DNA of 33,041 nt from Sphingobacteriales bacterium (GTDB lineage Bacteria; Bacteroidota; Bacteroidia; Chitinophagales; CAIOSU01). A program made the position numbers and the translations under genes. A model generated the notes under the pieces. The model was not told where the DNA came from, made no database searches, and was given only the letters and a program-made list of their open reading frames with translations. Every line of letters begins with the position of its first letter. The stretch's first letter is position 1. Below are positions 25,822 through 33,041 of this stretch, in pieces. The stretch lies in NCBI GenBank assembly GCA_027486795.1, contig JAIXOI010000043.1:1-33041 (forward strand), given 5' to 3'.

Positions 25822-27825
25822 CTAATAATCAGCTAGCTCCTTAAGTTTCACCTTAAACCGCTCCTTTGGCAAGAAGTTCTGCTCCAGCGCTGCGGCGAAC
25901 GGTACTGGTGTGTCCAGCGATGCTTCACGCATTACGGGAGCATCGAGGTGGGTAAAACAATGCTCGCTTATCCATGCGGCTACTTCGGCGCCGATGCCGG
26001 CGGTGAGGGTGTCTTCGTAGAGCACTATAGCTTTACCAGTCTTTTTTACGGTGGCTTTGATGGCCTCGTAATCTAACGGTAACAAGGTGCGCAGGTCTAG
26101 TATTTCAGCGTTGATGTCTGGGTATTCCTTAAGCGCATCCAACGCCCAGTGCACACCCATGCCATAGGTGATGATAGAAAGGTCTTCGCCTTCGCGCACT
26201 ACTTTGGCTTTGCCGAGCGGAACGGTATAGTAGCCTTCAGGTACTTCGCCTGTAAGGCTGCGGTAGAGGGCTTTGTGCTCGAAGAACATTACCGGGTTCG
26301 GGTCGTCAATCGAGGCCAATAGCAAGCCCTTGGCATCGTAAGGGTTGCTCGGAAACACCACTTTTAGGCCAGGCGTATGTGCAAACCAGCTCTCGTTGCT
26401 CTGCGAGTGAAACGGACCAGCGCCCACGCCAGCGCCGCTGGGCATACGCACTACCACATCGGCGTTTTGGCCCCAGCGCCAATAGCTTTTGGCTAAGTTG
26501 TTTACCACAGCATTAAAACCCGAGGTTACAAAATCGGCAAACTGGATCTCAATTACCGATTTCATGCCGCCCACGCTCATACCAAGACCGGCACTCAATA
26601 TCACACTTTCGCAAATAGGCGTATTGCGCACGCGGTGTTTGCCAAACTCTTCTATAAAGCCATCGGTTATTTTAAACACACCGCCATACTCCGCCACATC
26701 TTGCCCCATTATCACGAGGTTATCGTGGTGGCGCATGCCTTCGCGCAGGCCATCGCTCACGGCATCTACCAAGCGCATTTCGCGCTTAGAGGAGTATGGT
26801 GATACCGGTTCGGCATGATAGGGTGCGTATACATCGTGCAGTTCTGCTTCGGTATTGGGCGTTACCTCGGGCTCATCAAAGGCATGTTTCAGGCCTTCCT
26901 CAATCTCCTCATCAATTGCCTTGCGGGTATTAGCTACAAAGTCGTCGTCTATCACGCCTTCAGCCAGTAGCCAGTTTTGGTAGTTCTCCACTGGGTCTTT
27001 TACCTGCCAAAGCTCAAACAACTCTTTAGGCACATACTTTACGCCGCTGGCCTCTTCGTGCCCACGCATCCTAAAGGTCATACACTCTATCAACCACGGT
27101 TCGGGCGTTTCGCGTATGTCTTGTGCTATCTCGTTTATGGTATGGTACACTTCCAATAGGTTATTGCCGTCAATGCGCTTGCCCTTCATACCGTATCCTT
27201 GTGCTCGGCTCACTAGGGTCTCAGCTTTATATTGCTCGTTGGTTGGCGTTGATAGACCGTAACCGTTGTTCTCAATTATAAAAATCACTGGTAGGCTCCA
27301 CACTGCGGCTACATTCAGGGCTTCGTGAAAGTCGCCCTCGCTGGTGCCGCCATCGCCCGTAAAGGCCACTGTTACTTTGCGCTTGTTCTGTAATACACCA
27401 GATAGTGCAATGCCATCGGCTACACAAAGTTGAGGACCAAGGTGCGATATCATGCCCACAATATGGTGCTCGTTGCTGCCAAAGTGGAACGACCGCTCCC
27501 TGCCCTTGCTAAAGCCGCTCATTTTGCCCTGCCACTGTGCAAACAATCGCCCCAGCGGCATATTGCGGCCCGTAAACACCCCCAAGTTGCGGTGTAAGGG
27601 CAGGACATACTCATCAGGTTCTAGCGCCTGGGTAACACCTACCGATATGGCTTCTTGCCCAATGCCGCTAAACCACTTGCTCACTTTGCCCTGTCGCAAT
27701 AGTATGAGCATTTTCTCCTCAATGCGGCGGGGTTTGCTTATGGCTACATACAACTGGCGCAATTGCTCGTTGGTGAGCTGGCGGCGCTCAAAAGTCATGG
27801 CAGGGGTGTCGGTGGTGTTAGCCAT
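25822..27825 (-). CDS. 2-oxoacid dehydrogenase E1, fused alpha and beta subunits (branched-chain/pyruvate type)
   Basis: The product has 667 residues. This thiamine-diphosphate enzyme decarboxylates a 2-oxoacid and passes the acyl group to lipoyl E2. The alpha part (about 1-330) holds HRNLGVFTGRNMPLG, the HFGSNEHHIVGMISHLG segment and the ThDP motif GDGGTSEGDFHEALNVA ending near IIENN. The beta part (about 350-667) begins with REMRLVDAVSDGLREGM and contains MGQDVAEYGGVFKIT and SVIEIQFADFV, then the transketolase C-terminal domain. Fusion of both subunits into one chain is common in Bacteroidota and usually annotated as branched-chain (2-oxoisovalerate) E1. Substrate choice is not certain from sequence. 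No E2 or E3 gene is next to it. Confidence 0.93.
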   Translation of the reverse strand: MANTTDTPAMTFERRQLTNEQLRQLYVAISKPRRIEEKMLILLRQGKVSKWFSGIGQEAISVGVTQALEPDEYVLPLHRNLGVFTGRNMPLGRLFAQWQGKMSGFSKGRERSFHFGSNEHHIVGMISHLGPQLCVADGIALSGVLQNKRKVTVAFTGDGGTSEGDFHEALNVAAVWSLPVIFIIENNGYGLSTPTNEQYKAETLVSRAQGYGMKGKRIDGNNLLEVYHTINEIAQDIRETPEPWLIECMTFRMRGHEEASGVKYVPKELFELWQVKDPVENYQNWLLAEGVIDDDFVANTRKAIDEEIEEGLKHAFDEPEVTPNTEAELHDVYAPYHAEPVSPYSSKREMRLVDAVSDGLREGMRHHDNLVIMGQDVAEYGGVFKITDGFIEEFGKHRVRNTPICESVILSAGLGMSVGGMKSVIEIQFADFVTSGFNAVVNNLAKSYWRWGQNADVVVRMPSGAGVGAGPFHSQSNESWFAHTPGLKVVFPSNPYDAKGLLLASIDDPNPVMFFEHKALYRSLTGEVPEGYYTVPLGKAKVVREGEDLSIITYGMGVHWALDALKEYPDINAEILDLRTLLPLDYEAIKATVKKTGKAIVLYEDTLTAGIGAEVAAWISEHCFTHLDAPVMREASLDTPVPFAAALEQNFLPKERFKVKLKELADY

Positions 27826-27857
27826 TGCGGTATGGTTTTCATTGCAAAGATACCATT

Positions 27858-27982
27858 GTCTGAATCAGAATTCGCAGAATTAAAGAATTGCTGAATTTTC
27901 TAAGTACTATCCAAATTACTAACAATGCTTGCCCCCAAATTGAATTTTAAAATTCTCCCATTCTGTAAATTCTGATTCAGAC
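27858..27982. repeat. 125-bp imperfect inverted-repeat unit
   Basis: A 15-bp arm starting GTCTGAATCAG (27858-27872) recurs inverted at 27968-27982. Similarity between the arms continues inward for about 15 more bases with mismatches (CAGAATT/CAGAATG, AGAATT). AT-rich words of GAATT repeat within. It lacks coding capacity and resembles dispersed intergenic palindromes. Confidence 0.65.
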
Positions 27983-28114
27983 CGAAACAAAAAGCCCCAG
28001 CCAAATTGCTTTGGCTAGGTCTACTACGTGGTTACTGGGTTTCTGTATTCACGGATTATGCTATTAAAACCCGCATTTTGTGCCGAGGGCGATTCCCCCG
28101 GCTATAACTATTAT

Positions 28115-28127
28115 GCCCCTTTGGGGC
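28115..28127 (-). terminator. Possible terminator hairpin for the secreted hydrolase gene
   Basis: A 5-bp GC-only stem with a 3-base loop lies 16 bp after the minus-strand stop and is followed by an AT-rich ATAATAG stretch. It is short, so only tentative. Confidence 0.4.
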
Positions 28128-28142
28128 GTTGTCTCAACTACG

Positions 28143-29579
28143 TTACTGTATGATCAGTTTTTCGCTGCTTACCTGCTCGCCCTGTTGCATGCGCACTATG
28201 TATGTGCCAAGGGTAAGGTAAGATAGGTCTATGGTTTGTGCCAAGCCTTGCTCTAAGGTGCCAGTATATACTTGTTGGCCCAATAGGTTTTGAATACTAA
28301 AGCTGCCGCCATCTTTGGCTTTGGTTTGCAATACTACCAACCCACGAGTTGGATTAGGGTAAACGCTTAGCTCAAGGTTATTTGCTTCGGTAATGCCTAC
28401 GCAAGGCGCCCTAAACGAATTGAAATATGCCAACCCATTGATAAGGGCATACTCCACACAACCACCGTGGGTGTATGGGCCTAGGTTTTGCTTTTCAACG
28501 CTTGGCGCACCGTTGGCGGTCCAACTGGAGAAGGCGTTTTCGCTGTTTAGGTATGTTACTTGTTCATCTTGGTCGCAATAAAAGAGCTTAACCGGCGATT
28601 GTGGTGCCCAATCCAATAAGTCGCTTTCCGCTAAAGCTACCCTCAACGGGTGCAAACTATCGGCAATAAAACTAGCCAATGTAGAATCTTGAACCATGTT
28701 TTTCGGTACTGGTGTAGCTTGGCCGTTTATGTAGCCTATGCCATAGTTTTTTGAGTAAAACAACGCAGGCATAGTGCTGTCGTAAGGAGTTTTAAGCACC
28801 TGCTGTATACTATCGTACAAGTTGCCGTATATAGATTGGTAAGACAAAATGATGAAAGGCAGATAGCCGGGGGTGGCATATACGCTATCAGAAATTATCA
28901 AGTCCTTCTGAGCGCCTTTAAGGTCAAATGCTCCGCTCATAGGGGCCGATGCGGTTACATTAAACTCGGAGGAGTAGTTGGCTTCTATTTCGCGAAGCGT
29001 TGCTGCGGTTGCAAACCCACCTTGTGAGTATCCGAAAATAAACAACTGGCCATTATCGGTTATGCCTAGCGAATCTTCCAGATGGCGGCCTGCACGAATC
29101 ATGTTAATGCCATCGTTGGCTTGCGACCAAGCATGGATGTATGGGTGGATGATAACCGAGGTGTCGCTATCGCCGAGGCCTGAGTAATCGGGCAACACCA
29201 CTATGTTGCCCAGCATGCCGAACAATAGGCCAATATTCATTTCAGATGAGCCGTATGATGGCACTCCCTCTTTATCGCTCACGGTACCATGCATGTACAT
29301 CGCCATGGGCACTGGGCACTCCGTATTTTTAGGCACTACCATGGCGCCGCTTACGGTAACCAGGTTGTTTAAGGTGCGGTAAGGGGTTTTATAGAGCACC
29401 TTGTATACATCCAGCTCGTAGTTAGGGGCTATAAGGCCTTGTGCGCCAAAAATATTCAAGATAGAATCGAGTTGGGCAAAATTGAGGGTGTTGATTTTGT
29501 AGTAAGATACAATCTCTCCTTGCGCAAAAGTACCAAGGTACAAGGCAAGAAAAAGCACTAGCGAGGAAATCTTTTTCAT
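28143..29579 (-). CDS. T9SS-secreted alpha/beta hydrolase (secretory-lipase-like)
   Basis: The product has 478 residues. The signal peptide KKISSLVLFLALYLGTFAQ is followed by an alpha/beta hydrolase of the secretory-lipase or prolyl-oligopeptidase-like kind. VVPKNTECPVPMAMYMHGT and VVLPDYSGLGDSD precede the nucleophile elbow GYSQGGFA (Ser185). The acid lies in KLFYCDQDEQVT and the His in GPYTHGGC. After residue about 400 comes a type IX sorting domain (LSVYPNPTRGLVVLQ, then LGTYIVRMQQG and a KLIIQ end). The enzyme probably acts on lipid or ester substrates outside the cell; the substrate is not determined. The ATG start is supported by the signal peptide. It stands alone. Confidence 0.9.
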   Translation of the reverse strand: MKKISSLVLFLALYLGTFAQGEIVSYYKINTLNFAQLDSILNIFGAQGLIAPNYELDVYKVLYKTPYRTLNNLVTVSGAMVVPKNTECPVPMAMYMHGTVSDKEGVPSYGSSEMNIGLLFGMLGNIVVLPDYSGLGDSDTSVIIHPYIHAWSQANDGINMIRAGRHLEDSLGITDNGQLFIFGYSQGGFATAATLREIEANYSSEFNVTASAPMSGAFDLKGAQKDLIISDSVYATPGYLPFIILSYQSIYGNLYDSIQQVLKTPYDSTMPALFYSKNYGIGYINGQATPVPKNMVQDSTLASFIADSLHPLRVALAESDLLDWAPQSPVKLFYCDQDEQVTYLNSENAFSSWTANGAPSVEKQNLGPYTHGGCVEYALINGLAYFNSFRAPCVGITEANNLELSVYPNPTRGLVVLQTKAKDGGSFSIQNLLGQQVYTGTLEQGLAQTIDLSYLTLGTYIVRMQQGEQVSSEKLIIQ

Positions 29580-29798
29580 GAGTTTTGTGAGAATAAAAGA
29601 TGAACGAATACGGAACTTGATGCTAAATTTAACAAAAGAACCAATCGAGTGTTAGGTTACTGTTAAGAATTTGGCTTTTTACATGCCTTCGTAAACTAAT
29701 AGTTAGGCCCCACGTTGGTCGTATGTAGCGGTAGTTGCAGACATGGCCGCTTCTGGTTTAACTATACTTTGCCTAACTTAGCTCCACAAACTATTATC

Positions 29799-30263
29799 AT
29801 GAACGCATATACTCCCCTGTTGCATTTACACAGCACCCTGCGCTATGCGGTGTTGCTCTTGCTGGTTATAGCTATCGTAAAAGCCCTGATGGGTTGGTTA
29901 GGCCGCAAGCCTTTTACCAAAGCCGACGATAAAATAGGCGTGATACTATTAGCCCTGGCCCACACTCAATTATTGCTGGGCATAGCCTTGTATTTTATAA
30001 GCCCTTACATACAAAGTATATTGGAGAACAAGGAAATGGCCGAAATAATGAAAGATGCGGGCATGCGCTTTTGGGTTATGGAACATGCCGTGGGTATGAT
30101 CATTGCCATTGTGTGCATCACTTTGGGCCGTATACTTAGTAAGCGTGCCACCAACTCAATCTTTAAGCACCGTAAAGCTGCGATTTGGTTCTCCGTGGCA
30201 TTAGCCATCATCATCTATATGATTCCTTGGGCTGAGCGTGGCTTTTTTGCCGGTGGTAATTAA
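29799..30263 (+). CDS. Four-helix membrane protein, cytochrome-b-like
   Basis: The product has 154 residues from the ATG at 29799. An upstream GTG/ATG-type extension from 29715 looks non-coding and would precede the natural start. Four hydrophobic segments lie at about 14-33, 46-67, 95-112 and 126-144. Histidines occur in the first and third helices (LLHLHSTLRYA and MEHAVGMIIAI) and in the loop before the fourth (FKHRKAAIW), which could bind haem as in small membrane cytochromes. The C-terminus is IPWAERGFFAGG. Similar Bacteroidota proteins are often called cytochrome B, but no activity is known. A TATACTTTG element lies about 30 bp upstream, a weak -7 candidate. Confidence 0.75.
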   Translation: MNAYTPLLHLHSTLRYAVLLLLVIAIVKALMGWLGRKPFTKADDKIGVILLALAHTQLLLGIALYFISPYIQSILENKEMAEIMKDAGMRFWVMEHAVGMIIAIVCITLGRILSKRATNSIFKHRKAAIWFSVALAIIIYMIPWAERGFFAGGN

Positions 30264-30431
30264 TCTGAACCTTGAATAGGAAAAAGATTTTACCTTGGTT
30301 TCGGTTTAACCGCCTCGTCTGAGCCGAGACCAGCTAACGCACGCAAACGAAAACGCAAAGGTCGCTAGTAGAATTTGCATCGCACTATTCGGGCAACCCG
30401 CAACTCGTAACCCGCAACTCGCAACCATAGT
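30264..30431. other. Spacer with 14-bp tandem duplication
   Basis: Between the membrane-protein gene and the end of rluF, the sequence near 30391-30424 carries repeated CCCGCAACTCG words in about a 14-bp period. No gene or clear terminator is visible. Confidence 0.4.
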
Positions 30432-31193
30432 TTATTCCTCGTCATCATTCAACCTCGAGGCTTCTTCGGTTTTAATTGAGCCTGCTGTTTGTTGGTTGAT
30501 GTAGGCCAGTTCTTCTTGGGTAAGGTTGCGCCATTTGCCAGGTGCAATTCCTTGCAGGGTAATGTTCATAATGCGCACCCGCTCTAGCTTGCGCACCTCG
30601 TAATCCAGATAATCGCACATGCGGCGTATTTGGCGGTTAAGGCCCTGCGTAAGCACAATGCGGAACACGAACGTGCTCATTTTCTCCACCTCGCACTTTT
30701 GGGTAACGGTATCCAGTATCGGCACGCCGTTTTGCATGGTTTTGATGAAGGCTGGGGTAATGGGTTTGTTTACCGTTACTATGTATTCCTTTTCGTGGTT
30801 GTTGCCCGCGCGCAATATCTTGTTTACAATATCGCCATCGTTGGTTAAGAAAATGAGGCCTTGCGACGGCTTATCGAGCCTACCGATGGGGAAAATGCGC
30901 TTGGGGTGGTTGATGTAGGTAATAATGTTGCCCCGGATATTGGTCTCGGTGGTGCAAGTAACGCCCACAGGTTTATTGAAGGCAATATACACGTCGTTTT
31001 CGGCACTTTTGATGGGCTTGCCATCCACGGTCACCTCGTCGCCTGGTAGTACTCGGTTGCCCAAAGCACCCACCACTCCATTAAGCATTACCCGCCCCGC
31101 CGCAATCAACTTATCCGCCTCACGACGGCTACAAAACCCCGTGCTGCTGATGTACTTGTTAAGGCTGATGGATTCGGGTGGGTTGGCGTGCAT
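30432..31193 (-). CDS. rluF: 23S rRNA pseudouridine synthase, RluF type
   Basis: The product has 253 residues and converts a uridine in 23S rRNA (U2604 region by E. coli homology; tRNA-Tyr U35 has also been reported for the E. coli enzyme) to pseudouridine. An S4 RNA-binding domain comes first ([20 protein letters not shown], then AGRVMLNG). The catalytic motif [16 protein letters not shown] with Asp107 follows, then the [15 protein letters not shown] motif that separates RluB/E/F enzymes. A charged tail [11 protein letters not shown] ends the protein. The ATG at 31193 lies 4 bp after the stop of the RhuM-Fic gene. The first 26 codons plus 7 bp of leader are duplicated at 32234-32317, so an inserted cassette now separates the gene from its former promoter. 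Confidence 0.93.
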   Translation of the reverse strand: MHANPPESISLNKYISSTGFCSRREADKLIAAGRVMLNGVVGALGNRVLPGDEVTVDGKPIKSAENDVYIAFNKPVGVTCTTETNIRGNIITYINHPKRIFPIGRLDKPSQGLIFLTNDGDIVNKILRAGNNHEKEYIVTVNKPITPAFIKTMQNGVPILDTVTQKCEVEKMSTFVFRIVLTQGLNRQIRRMCDYLDYEVRKLERVRIMNITLQGIAPGKWRNLTQEELAYINQQTAGSIKTEEASRLNDDEE

Positions 31194-31200
31194 GGGGCTA
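31117..31200. repeat. 84-bp direct repeat, copy A (5' end of intact rluF)
   Basis: This matches 32234-32317 at 82 of 84 positions in the same orientation. It covers codons 1 to about 26 of rluF and 7 bp upstream. The repeat end supplies the TAG stop of the RhuM-Fic gene. One difference is synonymous (GGG/GGC), the other changes Ala3 to Thr. Confidence 0.95.
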
Positions 31201-32187
31201 GTTGTTGGCGTTTATTAGATTGACTACTAGCTTAATCATAAAATCTTTCTCTTCTGGTTTACTTTCTGCAATCATAATGGTAATTGCAACAAGAGCATTA
31301 TCGGCGATGCGTTTTTCTCCTAACCTATTATATAGCTTAGTGTTTTTCTGCATAAAATAAATAAACAACCCTGCACCTATACGTTTGTTTCCATCAGAAA
31401 ATGAGTGGTTCTTAACAATAAAATAAAGCAAATTCGCTGCTTTTTCTTCTATACTGGGATACAGTTCTTCACCATTAAAGACTTGAAAAACCGAACGCAA
31501 CGAGCTTTTAAAAGTATCATCTTTCTCATTGCCAAATAGTGCACCTGCATTTTGGGCTTTTTTCCATACGGCTATTTGCTTTAGCCCTTCTTCATATGTT
31601 AGCTCCCAAGTGTACTCAGAAGGTTTAGCTTCTATGGTTAGTTGTTGATGATCGTATTTGTCTAGCGTATCTAAAGCAAATGCATACTGCTCTAGCACAA
31701 ACAAAATCCCCTCTGCCTCATCCCCAGTTAAAGCGGTTGAACGGGCAGTGTTTGCGGCAGTTGTTATCGCTTTTACCAGTTGTTGATAGTGCAATAAATG
31801 AGTATTGCCTTGCAAGCCTGCGTTTACAAGCACTCTTTGGGTAAGATATGTATTAAGTATTTTTGTGGCCCACCTTCTAAAGCTAGTACCCCGCTGTGAT
31901 TTAACCCTATATCCAACGGATATTATTACATCAAGGTTGTAATACTTTACCTTCCTGCTTACCGTTCTATTTCCTTCCGTTCTAACTGTCAAGCTTTCCT
32001 TGACAGTTGACTCTTTTGTTAACTCTCCTTCATTAAAAATATTACCTATGTGGAGGCTGATATTTTGCTTTGTTTGCTCAAACAAGGTCGCAAGCTGGTC
32101 TTGAGAAAGCCATACGGTATCGGTATCTATACCTACCCTTAAGGAAACACCACTTTCATTATATTCTTCTATATGTTCCGTTGGCAT
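31198..32187 (-). CDS. RhuM family protein with C-terminal Fic/DOC domain
   Basis: The product has 329 residues, the usual length for RhuM/Fic/DOC proteins. The RhuM part (1 to about 125) has [20 protein letters not shown], an HTH-like pattern, then the conserved [14 protein letters not shown] and [16 protein letters not shown]. After a helical linker comes the Fic domain with the complete active-site motif HSFSDGNKR (261-269), which in Fic enzymes transfers AMP or another nucleotide-type group to a target hydroxyl. No separate antitoxin gene is adjacent and no obvious inhibitory S/TxxxE(G/N) helix was located. The stop codon falls inside the repeated rluF leader, 4 bp before the rluF ATG. 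A TAAATTTG element at 32221-32214 may act as its own promoter. A role in phage defence or growth control is inference. Confidence 0.9.
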   Translation of the reverse strand: MPTEHIEEYNESGVSLRVGIDTDTVWLSQDQLATLFEQTKQNISLHIGNIFNEGELTKESTVKESLTVRTEGNRTVSRKVKYYNLDVIISVGYRVKSQRGTSFRRWATKILNTYLTQRVLVNAGLQGNTHLLHYQQLVKAITTAANTARSTALTGDEAEGILFVLEQYAFALDTLDKYDHQQLTIEAKPSEYTWELTYEEGLKQIAVWKKAQNAGALFGNEKDDTFKSSLRSVFQVFNGEELYPSIEEKAANLLYFIVKNHSFSDGNKRIGAGLFIYFMQKNTKLYNRLGEKRIADNALVAITIMIAESKPEEKDFMIKLVVNLINANN

Positions 32188-32193
32188 GCTTGC

Positions 32194-32310
32194 TTAGTCA
32201 GTTGATAAACATACAAATTTAATAAGCAATTTTGCCTCACGACGGCTACAAAAGCCCGTGCTGCTGATGTACTTGTTAAGGCTGATGGATTCGGGTGGGT
32301 TGGTGTGCAT
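32194..32310 (-). pseudogene. 5' fragment of rluF forming a 38-codon leader ORF
   Basis: The duplicated start ATG opens a frame that matches rluF for 26 residues ([14 protein letters not shown], then FCSRREA). It then runs 12 codons into the insertion (KLLIKFVCLSTD) and ends in TAA, 6 bp before the RhuM-Fic ATG. It keeps the natural rluF ribosome entry region, so translation could pass from it to the cargo gene. It is a truncated S4 domain and not expected to be functional. Confidence 0.75.
32214..32221 (-). promoter_or_regulatory. Possible -7 element before RhuM-Fic (TAAATTTG)
   Basis: This is the same octamer as upstream of the ATPase cassette, read on the minus strand, and lies inside the insertion. 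It would start transcription about 20 bp before the ATG. No TTTG box lies at standard spacing. Confidence 0.35.
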
Positions 32311-32317
32311 GGGGCTA
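32234..32317. repeat. 84-bp direct repeat, copy B (displaced rluF 5' end)
   Basis: This is the promoter-proximal copy of the rluF start, with two substitutions relative to 31117-31200. Homology stops abruptly at both ends. Confidence 0.95.
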
Positions 32318-32340
32318 AATTAAGCATCCATTACTAAATT

Positions 32341-32450
32341 GTAAGAACCTTGATTTTACTTGATTCCCTTGATTAGAAATGGATTTTTTACATAGTATGG
32401 TTAAAATCCTTTTCTAATCCTGCAATCCTTTTCCAAATCAAGGTTCTCAC
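32341..32450. repeat. 110-bp imperfect palindromic unit
   Basis: GTAAGAACCTTGATTT (32341-32356) pairs with its near-exact reverse complement at 32435-32450 (15 of 16). Arm similarity continues inward through a GATTAGAAA-GGATTTT word. It could fold into one long hairpin and resembles the unit at 27858 in style. Confidence 0.7.
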
Positions 32451-32556
32451 AATAAGCGAAACCAAACGGGGCAAAGTTAAAACCATTATCATAAAACCCT
32501 ATTAACCGTTCTATTTTTGCTAGAGTATATAATTTTGCGCTACAAGTCAATAGCAA

Positions 32557-32760
32557 ATGATCACCCACAGAAAAGCAGTAAGGGCAATTTACCTTAACCG
32601 AAGGACTTTTCTGGTGTTGACTATGGTTTTTGCTACAATCGTAATTGGCCTTAATAAGTACTACACTGATAAAAATGCCATCCCCGAGGGTGAAAGCATT
32701 CTGTTGCCCTACGTAAATAGTGCTATGCAAAATAATACCATAGCTAATGATAACTTATGA
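32557..32760 (+). CDS. Possible small membrane protein
   Basis: The product has 67 residues. A basic N-terminus (HRKAVRAIYLNRR) precedes one hydrophobic segment (TFLVLTMVFATIVIGL). A polar tail follows (NKYYTDKNAIPEGESILL). This layout is that of a single-pass small protein. Codon choice looks coding-like, and TATTTTTG and TAATTTTG -7-like words lie at 32512-32519 and 32530-32537. No family is recognised. It could equally be a chance open frame or a remnant, since it lies among repeats. An internal ATG at 32623 would remove the basic segment. Confidence 0.35.
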   Translation: MITHRKAVRAIYLNRRTFLVLTMVFATIVIGLNKYYTDKNAIPEGESILLPYVNSAMQNNTIANDNL

Positions 32761-32919
32761 TAAAGCAAGGAGTTCACGAAAGCAATAAAGTAGTAGTTAG
32801 TCGGCACCATGCATCGTCGCAAAAAGACTCCTCCGATCTCGCCCAAGGCGAGACGGGATGACAAACGGGGATGAACAAAAAAAGCACACAACTCGCTCCC
32901 CTCCTTCGCTTGGCCTTTT

Positions 32920-33008
32920 GAGCTGACTTGTCCTAAAATAGGTTTACAGGTTAATGGATAATTCGGTTATTGGTTTACGTTTTTGTGGTAATCCTGTTAT
33001 TGGTTTAC
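32920..33008. repeat. Spaced direct repeats, possible insertion-sequence end
   Basis: GTTATTGGTTTAC occurs at 32966-32978 and 32996-33008, 30 bp apart. A related GGTTTAC ends at 32947, also about 30 bp earlier. The stretch is preceded by TGACTTGTCC. Multiple spaced sites at one end are typical of IS21-type ends, but no transposase lies inside the window. Confidence 0.35.
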
Positions 33009-33041
33009 AAAGGTAATTTTCTTGGGGTAATAATTTTTCCA

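Larger units (their letters stand above)
27826..28142. other. Repeat-rich intergenic stretch upstream of the E1 gene
   Basis: About 317 bp contain no gene. The first half is an imperfect inverted-repeat unit (27858-27982). The second half holds three hairpins: AGCCAA with TTGGCT near 28003-28017, an imperfect 8-bp stem at 28082-28102, and GCCCC-TTT-GGGGC at 28115-28127. The last is the best candidate terminator for the minus-strand hydrolase gene ending at 28143. Confidence 0.6.
31201..32317 (-). mobile_element. Inferred 1.1-kb insertion carrying RhuM-Fic at the rluF start
   Basis: The repeat-to-repeat unit is 1117 bp and contains one gene. It is bounded by 84-bp near-identical copies of the rluF 5' end. 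There is no integrase, transposase or terminal inverted repeat. It is the same kind of arrangement as at mnmE, with the cargo on the same strand as the interrupted gene. The two mismatches suggest the incoming DNA brought its own version of the rluF start. Mobility and mechanism are inferred. Confidence 0.65.
32318..33041. other. Repeat-rich region at the right edge
   Basis: About 720 bp hold no confidently identified gene. From left to right there is a palindromic unit (32341-32450), a possible small membrane-protein gene (32557-32760), a 7-bp hairpin (32837-32853, CTCGCC with GGCGAG), and a set of about 30-bp-spaced direct repeats from about 32920 to 33008 that may be an insertion-sequence end. 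Confidence 0.55.

Noticed and set aside
29715-29798. Upstream extension of the four-helix membrane protein by 28 residues
   Set aside because: The extension has non-coding character and the ATG at 29799 gives the natural hydrophobic N-terminus.
30391-30424. Short CRISPR-like tandem repeats
   Set aside because: There are only two 14-bp units without spacers; a simple tandem duplication.

Overview
The window reads as chromosome of a free-living member of the Bacteroidota. Three proteins end in type IX secretion C-terminal sorting domains. The branched-chain 2-oxoacid dehydrogenase E1 is an alpha/beta fusion, birA lies divergent from rsfS-ftsH, several -7-like TAnnTTTG promoter elements are visible, and Shine-Dalgarno sequences are generally absent. 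No rRNA, tRNA, CRISPR array, integrase or complete transposase was seen.

Layout. 1-3516: the 3' end of a T9SS-secreted adhesin-like protein with a strong terminator, glycerol kinase, and a small lipoprotein. 3623-6802: an AT-rich minus-strand three-gene restriction-modification operon with overlapping genes: a C5 cytosine methyltransferase, a protein with two degenerate LAGLIDADG-like motifs, and a small PD-(D/E)XK nuclease. 7006-10270: mnmE, preceded by an inserted AAA ATPase plus DUF4276/TOPRIM pair. 10272-10947: decayed DNA with an HTH-regulator relic. 10948-17979: a small unknown protein, a UvrD/AddB-like helicase-nuclease, ftsH-rsfS, and divergent birA. 18043-21462: an ATP-cone/Mrr-like nuclease, a quinone-oxidoreductase-like MDR protein, a RelE/ParE-type toxin-antitoxin pair, DUF3820 and a DUF6155-like gene. 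21558-25644: an alpha/beta hydrolase, a secreted YHYH/MopE-motif protein, a DUF6702-like protein, and a MORN/TonB protein split by one stop codon. 25822-31193: fused E1, a T9SS-secreted hydrolase, a four-helix membrane protein, and rluF. 31198-33041: a RhuM-Fic protein, then repeat-rich intergenic DNA with a possible insertion-sequence end.

The most notable pattern is how accessory cassettes sit. The ATPase/DUF4276 pair lies between two perfect 24-bp copies of the 5' end of mnmE. The RhuM-Fic gene lies between two 84-bp copies (82/84 identical) of the 5' end of rluF. In both cases the cargo is co-oriented with, and immediately upstream of, an intact RNA-modification gene. The promoter-distal copy is left as a short truncated reading frame, and no recombinase is present. 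In rluF, the cargo stop codon lies inside the repeat, 4 bp before the rluF start. The toxin-antitoxin pair is also flanked by a weaker 26-bp direct repeat. I infer that small defence-type cassettes enter at the 5' ends of housekeeping genes, rebuild the gene and borrow its expression signals.

The second notable item is the restriction-modification operon. Its middle protein resembles a LAGLIDADG DNA-binding fold that has lost both catalytic acids, next to a separate PD-(D/E)XK protein. This suggests a split enzyme in which one subunit recognises DNA and the other cuts it.
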